Of a stretch of DNA of 64,000 bases, positions 57,519-64,000 are shown piece after piece. Position numbers and translations under genes: made by a program. Origin of the DNA: CAIOYC01 sp038327995 (lineage in GTDB: Bacteria > Pseudomonadota > Alphaproteobacteria > Caulobacterales > Caulobacteraceae); contig JBBQLP010000010.1 in assembly GCA_038327995.1 (NCBI GenBank), positions 1-64,000 of the forward strand. The letters run 5' to 3'. A model generated the notes under the pieces. It was not told where the DNA came from. It searched no databases and saw only the letters and a program-made list of their open reading frames with translations. Positions within the stretch are counted from its first letter, which is position 1. Each line of letters opens with the position of its first letter.

Positions 57519-58790
57519 CTACCCCGCCGCCAAAGCCGCTGCAAAGGCTCGTCCGGCGCCCGCCGCCGTCTTCGGTCCCAATACGGCGGTCGCCACGCGT
57601 CCAGTGTCGGAAAGCCGCTCTCCCACCCGGCGCAAATCCGCCAGCGTCACCGCGTCGAACGAGGCTGCGATCTCGGCTGAGGCGAATAATCGCCCGTAGT
57701 AGAGCGCTTGCCCGGCGTTCTGCTCGGCGCGGGAAAGAGGGGATTCGCGGCGCATGAAGACGCAAGCCTTTACCTGAGCCTTGGCCCGGGCAAGCTCGGT
57801 ATCCGAAGCCGTCGTGGTCAGTCGTTTGACAATGTCCGCCGCCAGCCTCGCCGCCTCAACCGCCTTGTCCGCCGCAGTGCCTGCATAGATGCCCAGAAGG
57901 CCTACGTCTTCGTAGGTGTCCTCAAAGCTGTCTATATTGTAAGCGAGCCCCCGCTCTTCGCGTGCTTCCTGGAACAGGCGGGAGGACATTCCGCCGCCAA
58001 GAATCTCGGAGAATACCCCCTGCGCATGGATGTCCGGGTGGTGGCGGTCTATGGCGGGCATCATCAACACCATATGCGCCTGCTCCAACCGCCGGGTCTC
58101 CGTCGCCGCTCCGCCGACGAAGGGCGCCGCGGCAGGCGGGTTGAGCAGTGCGTCGGGGCCCGTCAGGTCGCCAAACGCGGCCTCGGCCAAGGCGAGCACC
58201 TCGGCTTCATCCACCGCGCCCGCCACCGAGACCACCAGCCGGTCCGGCGCGTAAAGCCCCCGGTGGAAGGCAGACATCAGATCGCGGGTGGCGGGGGCGA
58301 GGCTTTCCACCTTGCCGAGGATGGGGCGGGCGAGGGACTGATCCCCGAAGGCCTGTTCCTGGGCGATCTCGAACACCTTGTCGTCGGGCGTATCAGCGGC
58401 CTCTGCGATCTCCTGCGCGACCACGTCCTTTTCCCGCTCCAGTTCAGCGGGGTCGAGGGTCGGGCGGCGCACAAGATCGGCCAGCACCGCCATGGCGAGG
58501 GGAAGCCCGCCCTTCAGGCAGCGCACCTGGAAACTGGTTTTCTCATGTCCGGTGGCGGCGTTGATCTGGCCGCCTTCGCTCTCGATGGCTTCGGCGATGC
58601 CTCGCGCTGTGCGCCCGCCCGCGCCCTTGAACACCATGTGCTCCAGAAGGTGGGCCCAGCCAGCGGTGGCAGGGCTTTCCCAGCGCGAGCCCGCCTTGAA
58701 CACCACCGAAAGCGCCAAACTCTCCAGCCCAGGCATAGGATCGGCAATCACGCGCACGCCGTTGGAGAGGGTGTGGATGCGAGGGGTCAA
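57519..58790 (-). CDS. M16-family zinc peptidase
   Basis: A 423-residue pitrilysin-type peptidase related to mitochondrial processing peptidase beta. The inverted zinc motif HxxEH is at 47-51 (AHLLEHMVFKG), with the downstream Glu in the EKDVVAQEI region. The C-terminal half is the inactive M16 repeat (GGGMSSRLFQEAREERGLAYNIDSF). The start overlaps the thrC stop by four bases (ATGA). It is cytoplasmic by absence of a signal peptide. Confidence 0.94.
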   Translation of the reverse strand: MTPRIHTLSNGVRVIADPMPGLESLALSVVFKAGSRWESPATAGWAHLLEHMVFKGAGGRTARGIAEAIESEGGQINAATGHEKTSFQVRCLKGGLPLAMAVLADLVRRPTLDPAELEREKDVVAQEIAEAADTPDDKVFEIAQEQAFGDQSLARPILGKVESLAPATRDLMSAFHRGLYAPDRLVVSVAGAVDEAEVLALAEAAFGDLTGPDALLNPPAAAPFVGGAATETRRLEQAHMVLMMPAIDRHHPDIHAQGVFSEILGGGMSSRLFQEAREERGLAYNIDSFEDTYEDVGLLGIYAGTAADKAVEAARLAADIVKRLTTTASDTELARAKAQVKACVFMRRESPLSRAEQNAGQALYYGRLFASAEIAASFDAVTLADLRRVGERLSDTGRVATAVLGPKTAAGAGRAFAAALAAG

Positions 58791-60187
58791 GCGACGCCTC
58801 GACGACCTGCGAACGCTCGCACATAGGCGTTCACAGCTTCCGCATCGGCCGAAAGATGGTCAATCTGTTCGGAGGCGGACATGATGCCTGCGTGGCGGGG
58901 GTCAAGCGTCGGAACGAAGCCGGTGGCCGCCTGCACCGCCTCGGGGAACTTGGCTGGGTGAGCGGTGGATAGGACTATGATAGGCGCGCTAGAGCCACTT
59001 TCCATAGCAGCACTTACGCCCACCGCCGTATGCGGGTCGATCACGATGCCGGTGGTCGAGTGAATGGTTCTGATCGTCTTTGCGGTGAGGTCCTCGGAGA
59101 CGCTGACGCCCGAGAACAAGGTTCGAATGGTCTTGTGCGCCCCGGAGGGAATATCGATCACGCCGGTCTTGGCAAAGGCGCCGAAAGCGCCCGCCGTTTC
59201 GGCGTCATCGCGCCCCGTAACTTCGAAATATAGCCGCTCGAAGTTGGAGGCGACTTGGATGTCCATCGCCGGGCTTTGGGTGGCGACCACCGCGCCGCCG
59301 GTGTAGCAACCCGTTTCTATGGCGCGGGCGACGATGTCGTTGGCGTTGGTTCCGACCACGATCCGCTTGATCGGCAGGCCCATCTTGTGCGCGACGTAGC
59401 CTGCAAAGGCGTCGCCGAAATTGCCGGTGGGGACAGCGAAGCTGATCTTGCGATTCGGCGCCCCCAGCGCCACGGCGCTCGTGAAGTAGTAGACGCTCTG
59501 CGCCACGATCCGCGCCCAGTTGATGGAGTTGACGCCCGACAGATCGACCTCGCCCGCGAAGGCTTTGTCGGCGAACAGGCCCTTCACGATGGCCTGGCAG
59601 TCGTCAAACGTGCCCTTCACCGCCACGCACTTTACGTTGGTTGCGCCTGTGGTGGTCATGAAGCGGCGCTGCACGTCGGAGATGCGGCCCTTGGGAAACA
59701 GCACCACTAGCTTCACCCATTTGGAGCGGCCAAAGGCTTCAACCGCCGCGCCTCCCGTGTCGCCCGAAGTGGCGCAGACGATGGTCAGGGTGCGTTTCTG
59801 CTTTTCGAGGACGTGGTCGTAGAGGCGCGCGAGGAGCTGCATCGCCACGTCTTTGAACGCCAGCGTCGGGCCGTGGAACAGCTCGAGCAGCCATAAATTG
59901 CTGTCCAACTGACGGAGCGGCGTCTTGGCCCGGTGCCTAAAGCCTCCATACGCATTGCAAACGATATCGGAGACTTCGGTTCGAGTGAGGCAACTCCCCA
60001 CAAACAGGGAGAGAATGTCCCCAGCGACGGCGGAATAATCCTGACCCGCAAAGGCGGCGATCTCGTCCTTCGTTAGCGTCGGCCAGGCTTCCGGCACGTA
60101 GAGGCCGCCGTCGGGGGCAAGGCCGGCGATTAGGGCGTGGGTGAAATCCACCGGGGGGGCCGCGCCACGGGTTGAGATGTAGCGCAT
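58787..60187 (-). CDS. thrC: Threonine synthase
   Basis: A 466-residue PLP enzyme that converts O-phosphohomoserine to threonine. The PLP lysine lies in GPTLAFKDVAMQLLARL, the Ser/Thr-rich motif is TIVCATSGDTGGAAVEAF, and the phosphate-binding Gly-rich site is VPTGNFGDAFAGYVAHKMGL. The beginning MRYISTRG is typical. Its start overlaps the SURF1 stop by one base (TGATG), so it is coupled into the ctaE-SURF1-thrC-M16 unit. Confidence 0.97.
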   Translation of the reverse strand: MRYISTRGAAPPVDFTHALIAGLAPDGGLYVPEAWPTLTKDEIAAFAGQDYSAVAGDILSLFVGSCLTRTEVSDIVCNAYGGFRHRAKTPLRQLDSNLWLLELFHGPTLAFKDVAMQLLARLYDHVLEKQKRTLTIVCATSGDTGGAAVEAFGRSKWVKLVVLFPKGRISDVQRRFMTTTGATNVKCVAVKGTFDDCQAIVKGLFADKAFAGEVDLSGVNSINWARIVAQSVYYFTSAVALGAPNRKISFAVPTGNFGDAFAGYVAHKMGLPIKRIVVGTNANDIVARAIETGCYTGGAVVATQSPAMDIQVASNFERLYFEVTGRDDAETAGAFGAFAKTGVIDIPSGAHKTIRTLFSGVSVSEDLTAKTIRTIHSTTGIVIDPHTAVGVSAAMESGSSAPIIVLSTAHPAKFPEAVQAATGFVPTLDPRHAGIMSASEQIDHLSADAEAVNAYVRAFAGRRGVA

Positions 60188-60915
60188 CAGGCTAACTTCC
60201 TACGCCGGGCGATCTGGGTGGCGATGTAGACACCGATCAGGGCGCCCGCGAGGCCGAACCAGGTGAGGGCGTATTGCAGGTTGTCGCGCACCTCCACCGG
60301 CAGGGGCGTGGGCTTTGGCCCAAGCGGGCCGGAGCCGGGGCTTTCCAGAATCAGGAACAGGGGAAGCGGATTAGCCGCGTGCAAGGCCGTGGCCAGGGCG
60401 GGCAGGTCCCGGCCATACCAGCCGCCAGAGGCCGCGTTGTGCTTGGGGTTGGCGAAGTTGGGTGGGGGCGCGCGACGCAACACACCTATCACCGGCGCGG
60501 TGTTCAACGCCTCGCTATTAGGCCCTGAAACTGCCTCCTGCGGTGTAAAGCCCCGGTCCACCAGCACCGAGCCATAGGGCGCATCCATGAGAGGGCAGGC
60601 GACGACGGTGCGCCAGCCGGGTCCGTTGTCCGTCAGGCTATAGACCCGCACGGAAGGGGAGCGAAACAGGGTGGGGCAGGCGAACTGCACCCGCACGAAA
60701 TCGAGGCTGACACGCCGATCGCCCACGCGCTTCAAAACCACGTCCAAGGGCTTGGGCGCCGCGCCTTGCAAGGCTGCCACCGCCGCCAGCATCCGGGAGT
60801 TCTCGGCCTTGCGCTGAAGCTGCCAGACGCCAAGCCCGATCAGAATGGCGACCCCAATCGCCACAAGCACAGGCGCAAGGACGCGGCTGGCGCGCAGGGG
60901 CTTACGCCGTGGCAT
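60187..60915 (-). CDS. SURF1 family cytochrome oxidase assembly protein
   Basis: A 242-residue protein with a transmembrane helix near residues 12-30 (VLVAIGVAILIGLGVWQLQRK, including the family WQL/RK motif). It has a periplasmic domain of about 165 residues containing VDRGF, and a second helix at the end (YALTWFGLAGALIGVYIATQIARRRK). SURF1 assists haem a insertion into oxidase. The ATG at 60915 begins the typical short basic tail; a longer upstream frame would be low-complexity Arg/Ser. No strong ribosome site. Confidence 0.9.
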   Translation of the reverse strand: MPRRKPLRASRVLAPVLVAIGVAILIGLGVWQLQRKAENSRMLAAVAALQGAAPKPLDVVLKRVGDRRVSLDFVRVQFACPTLFRSPSVRVYSLTDNGPGWRTVVACPLMDAPYGSVLVDRGFTPQEAVSGPNSEALNTAPVIGVLRRAPPPNFANPKHNAASGGWYGRDLPALATALHAANPLPLFLILESPGSGPLGPKPTPLPVEVRDNLQYALTWFGLAGALIGVYIATQIARRRKLA

Positions 60916-60970
60916 GAGGGCAGTTGGCGATGATGAGGGCGCCCGCGCCCGCGCCCGACGCCATGACGAC

Positions 60971-61843
60971 TTAATGCAGCTTCGGCAGGGTGACGTAGAT
61001 GAAGGCGAACAGGAACAACCACACCACGTCAACGAAGTGCCAGTACCAGGCCGCCGCCTCGAACCCGAAATGCTTCTGCGGTGTGAACTGCCCCACCAAC
61101 ACCCGCCACAGGCACACGGCCAGGAAGATGGTGCCGATGATCACGTGAAAGCCGTGGAAACCCGTGGCCATGAAGAAGGACGAGCCATAGAGCCCGGCAT
61201 TGGCGCTTTCGGTATTGAAGAACAGCTTCTCCAGGATGATCTCGCGATATTCGTAGGCCTGCACCGCAGTGAACGACAGGCCGAGCAGCACCGTCAGGAT
61301 CAGACCGTTTCTCGCCCCCTTGCGGTCGCCAACCTGCAGGGCGTGGTGCGCCCAGGTGACGGTGGTGCCGGAGGTGAGCAGAAGCAGGGTGTTGATGAGG
61401 GGGAAGTGCCAGGGGTCCAGCACCTCCACTCCCTTGGGCGGCCACTGCGCCCAGGCGGTGCGCACCTCTTCGATGGCCGAGGCGGTGCGCACGTGATGGA
61501 ACAGGCTCATCTCGAAGAAGACCCAGAACCAGGCCACGAAGAACATCACCTCCGAAGCGATGAACAGGATCATGCCATAGCGAAGGCCAATGGAGACGAC
61601 CGGCGTGTGGTCTCCGCCGCGGCTTTCCTGGATCACTTCAGCCCACCAGGCGAACATGGTGACAAGGATGCCGAACAGGCCAAGCGCCATCAGCCACCAC
61701 GTGCCTTTCGGAAGGCCGAACACGCCTTTCACATCGGCGATGATGCCGACGGTGAACATGACCGCCGCGATAGAGCCGATCAGCGGCCAGGGGCTCGGAT
61801 TGACCAGATGGTAGTCGTGATGGACGCCTTCGTGCGAAGCCAT
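60971..61843 (-). CDS. ctaE: Cytochrome c oxidase subunit III
   Basis: A 290-residue seven-helix membrane subunit of the aa3-type oxidase. It has the motifs of the family: HHDYHLVNPSPWPLIGS at the start, WWAEVIQESRGGDHT, EVMFFVAWFWVFF, and the end segment FHGFHVIIGTIFL followed by AAWYWHFVDVVWLFLFAFIYV. Downstream are SURF1, thrC and M16 on the same strand, a classical alphaproteobacterial order (usually with a DUF983 gene, absent here). Confidence 0.97.
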   Translation of the reverse strand: MASHEGVHHDYHLVNPSPWPLIGSIAAVMFTVGIIADVKGVFGLPKGTWWLMALGLFGILVTMFAWWAEVIQESRGGDHTPVVSIGLRYGMILFIASEVMFFVAWFWVFFEMSLFHHVRTASAIEEVRTAWAQWPPKGVEVLDPWHFPLINTLLLLTSGTTVTWAHHALQVGDRKGARNGLILTVLLGLSFTAVQAYEYREIILEKLFFNTESANAGLYGSSFFMATGFHGFHVIIGTIFLAVCLWRVLVGQFTPQKHFGFEAAAWYWHFVDVVWLFLFAFIYVTLPKLH

Positions 61844-61993
61844 GGCCGTTTGAAAACCCCTCGTCGATTTTAGGTGCTGCGCCGGGGTGCTACCCGCCGC
61901 GCGTGCTCGCCTACGCTATAGACTCGCCGCCGCCGTCAAGCCAAGCGCGAAGCGGTTGGGATTAAACCGTCGCCTTTCTTTTCAGAGTCAATT

Positions 61994-62020
61994 TCATCCT
62001 CAGGTCGAGCCCGAGGATGA
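61994..62020. repeat. REP-like palindromic repeat
   Basis: TCATCCTC (61994-62001) and GAGGATGA (62013-62020) are perfect inverse arms around an 11-bp GC-rich centre. It resembles the palindromic intergenic repeats found many times in alphaproteobacterial genomes. Placed between hemF and ctaE, it may also form a terminator-like hairpin for hemF. Confidence 0.5.
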
Positions 62021-62104
62021 CCCCAGAGCTCAGAAAGCGGGACAACTAGGGCCTGCTGGTTTTCGGCTCCTAGACCGCGAATGATGGATTGGGTGGGGTG
62101 GGAC

Positions 62105-62977
62105 TCAAGGCCACGCCACATCAGGCGGTAGCGAACTCAGGATCGACTCCACGTTGCCCCCCGTCTTCAAGCCGAACACCGTCCCCCGGTCGTAGAGCAG
62201 GTTGAACTCCACGTAGCGGCCGCGCTGGATGCGTTGTTGCAGGCGCTCTTCGTCGGTCCAGGGCTCGTTCAGATGGCGGCGGCAGATGGCGGTGTAGGCG
62301 GCCAGGAACTGGCGTCCCACGTCCTGGGTGAAGGCGAAGTCACGCTCGAAATCGCCGGAGTTGTGCCGATCATAGAAGATGCCGCCCGTGCCGCGCGGCT
62401 CGTTCCTGTGCGGCAGGAAGAAGTATTCTTCACATTCCGCCTTGAATCTTGCGTGCCAGGCCGGGTCATGCGCGTCGCAGGCGCGCTGCATGGCGGCGTG
62501 GAAGTCCAGCGTATCGGGCGCGTCCTGCCGCCGCTGATCGGCCAGCATGGGGGTCAGGTCGCCGCCGCCGCCGAACCAGGCTACGGTGGTACAGATGAAG
62601 CGGGTGTTCATGTGCGCGGTCGGCATCCGGGGGTTTCTCGGATGCACGATCACGCTGACGCCGGTGGCGAAGAAGCGCGGGTCTTCGGACGCGCCCGGCA
62701 TGGTCCTGGCCATTTCCGGGGTGAAGGTTCCATGCACCACCGAGGTGTGCACCCCCGCCTTCTCGAACACTCGACCGCTCAGGATGCCCATTGTGCCCCC
62801 CCCGCCCTCGGCCCGCGTCCAGAGCTTCAGCTCGAACCGGCCCGGCGGGCTTGGGTAGAGGTCCAGGGGCGCCTCGTCTTCGATGGCCTCAAGAACCGCG
62901 ATCAGGCGAGACTGGAGTTCGCGAAACCAGACTTCGGCGCGCTGCTTGTGAATTTCGAGTGTGGCGGCTTCAGTCAT
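62105..62977 (-). CDS. hemF: Oxygen-dependent coproporphyrinogen III oxidase
   Basis: A 290-residue enzyme that decarboxylates coproporphyrinogen III to protoporphyrinogen IX using O2. The core motifs are visible: AEGGGGTMGILSGRVFEKAGVHTSVVHG-type start, VAWFGGGGDLTPML, RGTGGIFYDRHNSG and the C-terminal YVEFNLLYDRGTVFGLKTGGNVESIL. It supplies haem to the neighbouring cytochrome genes. It lies 12 bp after the trmL stop. Confidence 0.97.
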   Translation of the reverse strand: MTEAATLEIHKQRAEVWFRELQSRLIAVLEAIEDEAPLDLYPSPPGRFELKLWTRAEGGGGTMGILSGRVFEKAGVHTSVVHGTFTPEMARTMPGASEDPRFFATGVSVIVHPRNPRMPTAHMNTRFICTTVAWFGGGGDLTPMLADQRRQDAPDTLDFHAAMQRACDAHDPAWHARFKAECEEYFFLPHRNEPRGTGGIFYDRHNSGDFERDFAFTQDVGRQFLAAYTAICRRHLNEPWTDEERLQQRIQRGRYVEFNLLYDRGTVFGLKTGGNVESILSSLPPDVAWP

Positions 62978-62989
62978 TGGCTGTGCAAA

Positions 62990-63457
62990 TCACACACCTG
63001 CCGATGCGGGAAGTGGAAATCCGCTTACTTGCCTCAGCGCCTCACCCAGAGCCATGGCGGCGGATACGACCACGTTCAGCGAGCGGGCGGGGGGCCTCAG
63101 GGGGATGTAGAGCCGCGTATCGGCGGCGGCGTGCACCTCGTCTGGCGCGCCCGCACTCTCGCGGCCAAACAACAGCGTATCGTCAGGCTGGAAGGAGAAA
63201 TGGTGAAAGGGCTGCGCGCCGCTGGTGGTGAACAGGATCAACCGTCCGAATTGTGCGCTCTGGAACGCCGCCCATGAGCCGTGACGGCGAATCACTGCGA
63301 TTTCGCGATAGTCCATCGCCGCACGCGCAAGGGCCTTGTCTGACAACGGGAAGCCACAGGGCTCGATTATATCGAGCGCAACGCCCATACAGGCGGCCAG
63401 CCGGATGGCTCCGCCAAGGTTTTGCGGAATGTCCGGTTGAAAAAGGGCCAGCCGCAT
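62990..63457 (-). CDS. trmL: tRNA (cytidine(34)-2'-O)-methyltransferase TrmL
   Basis: A 155-residue SPOUT methyltransferase. It begins MRLALFQPDIPQNLGGAIRLAA and contains IIEPCGFPLSDKALARAAMDY. The trefoil-knot motifs are LLFGRESAGAPDEV and IPLRPPARSLNVVVSAAMALGEALRQ (start and end given). It modifies the wobble base of tRNA-Leu. The ATG at 63457 follows GGAGG by 10 nt. It is divergent from petA (70-bp gap). Confidence 0.96.
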   Translation of the reverse strand: MRLALFQPDIPQNLGGAIRLAACMGVALDIIEPCGFPLSDKALARAAMDYREIAVIRRHGSWAAFQSAQFGRLILFTTSGAQPFHHFSFQPDDTLLFGRESAGAPDEVHAAADTRLYIPLRPPARSLNVVVSAAMALGEALRQVSGFPLPASAGV

Positions 63458-63527
63458 TCTAAGCGATCCTCCACGATGCGCATCACTGCGCCGCCTTAGT
63501 GACGACATTGAAGCAAGGGACCCGGAC

Positions 63528-64000
63528 GTGGTCGATACCGCTAACACCTATACCCACGGCTCGCACGCGCCCGAGGGCGACGCCACCCGCCGCGACTTCA
63601 TCCACATCGCCGCCGCGACCATGGCGGTGGGCGGTGTCGCCGCGCTGGCCTGGCCATTGGTGGACCAGATGAATCCGTCAGCGGACACCCTCGCGCTCGC
63701 TTCCATAGAATACGATTTCGGCAAGGTCGCGCTGGGTCAGCAGGCAGTGATCAAGTGGCGCGGCAAGCCGGTGTTTGTGCGTCACCGCACCCCGGCGGAG
63801 ATCGCCAAGGCGCGCGCCGACGACCATGCCTCCATGCCCGATCCGCAACTCGATTCAGCCCGCGTGAAGCCGGGCAAGGATGAATGGCTGATCCTGATCG
63901 GCGTCTGCACTCATCTCGGCTGCGTGCCGGGGTTTGGCGGCGGGGATTTCGGCGGCTGGCTCTGCCCCTGCCATGGATCGGTTTATGATACTTCGGGACG
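63528..64000 (+). CDS. petA: Ubiquinol-cytochrome c reductase Rieske iron-sulfur subunit (partial)
   Basis: The frame runs off the right end of the window. It starts at GTG 63528 with AAGGGA upstream and has a twin-arginine segment at residues 21-22 (RRDFIHIAA), followed by the membrane anchor. The [2Fe-2S] site is present: CTHLGC (C127, H129, C132) and CPCH (C146, C148, H149), giving two Cys and two His ligands plus the disulfide. It is the Rieske protein of the bc1 complex, probably followed by petB and petC beyond the window. Confidence 0.96.
   Translation, partial: MVDTANTYTHGSHAPEGDATRRDFIHIAAATMAVGGVAALAWPLVDQMNPSADTLALASIEYDFGKVALGQQAVIKWRGKPVFVRHRTPAEIAKARADDHASMPDPQLDSARVKPGKDEWLILIGVCTHLGCVPGFGGGDFGGWLCPCHGSVYDTSG

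Noticed and set aside
1..64000. CRISPR arrays, tRNA or rRNA genes, insertion sequences, defence systems
   Set aside because: No regularly spaced repeats, no cloverleaf-like sequences, and no transposase, integrase, Cas or recognisable defence proteins were seen in any frame.

Overview
The window is chromosomal DNA from a high-GC alphaproteobacterium, most likely of the order Caulobacterales (family Caulobacteraceae or a close relative). The strongest markers are the gene order fliF-fliG-fliH(flbE)-fliN-flbD followed by flhA, a sciP gene (DUF1153) beside flgE, a MucR-type regulator, and a Rieske petA beside trmL and hemF. This placement rests on remembered family and gene-order knowledge; no database search was run.

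Layout. 0-6.3 kb: a less GC-rich accessory stretch with the end of a hybrid sensor kinase, a small membrane protein, a GntR regulator with an ABC transporter pair, a TauD-like dioxygenase and a GST. It ends near a 12-bp tandem repeat at 6.40 kb. 6.5-19.3 kb: mixed housekeeping genes, namely fasciclin protein, Sel1-prolyl hydroxylase, mnmA, a very Gln/Ala-rich lipoprotein, thiolase, pirin, an Lrp regulator, a petP-petR-histidine kinase operon, ilvE and pgsA. 19.3-34.7 kb: a flagellar block with flgL/flgK on the minus strand diverging from fliK-flgD-flgE, then sciP, then fliF-fliG-fliH-fliN-flbD and flhA. 34.7-48 kb: ogt, a secreted acetamidase-like protein, a lone receiver, an ELM1-like protein, greA, a patatin, carB, a hydrolase, ndh, carA and dgkA. 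48-57 kb: lipid and redox catabolism (acyl-CoA synthetase, GMC oxidoreductase, enoyl-CoA hydratase), an ArsR-GST-SRPBCC operon, a DUF2336 protein and mucR. 57.5-64 kb: M16 protease, thrC, SURF1, ctaE, hemF, trmL and the start of petA, largely respiratory.

How it fits together. The flagellar block carries its control logic in readable form. Divergent sigma-54 (-24/-12) promoters lie between flgK and fliK with two inverted repeats between them. CtrA-like boxes (TTAA-N7-TTAA with one mismatch) precede sciP and fliF. FlbD, the sigma-54 activator, is the last gene of the fliF operon and has a degenerate receiver. sciP and mucR, known in Caulobacter as opposing parts of the cell-cycle transcription switch, are both present about 30 kb apart.

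No tRNA, rRNA, CRISPR array, IS element or integrase gene was recognised. Several candidate small genes under 60 codons are reported with low confidence. Nothing clearly qualifies as a wholly new defence or mobile system; the most promising unexplained signals are small regulatory structures and micro-ORFs in and around the flagellar genes.
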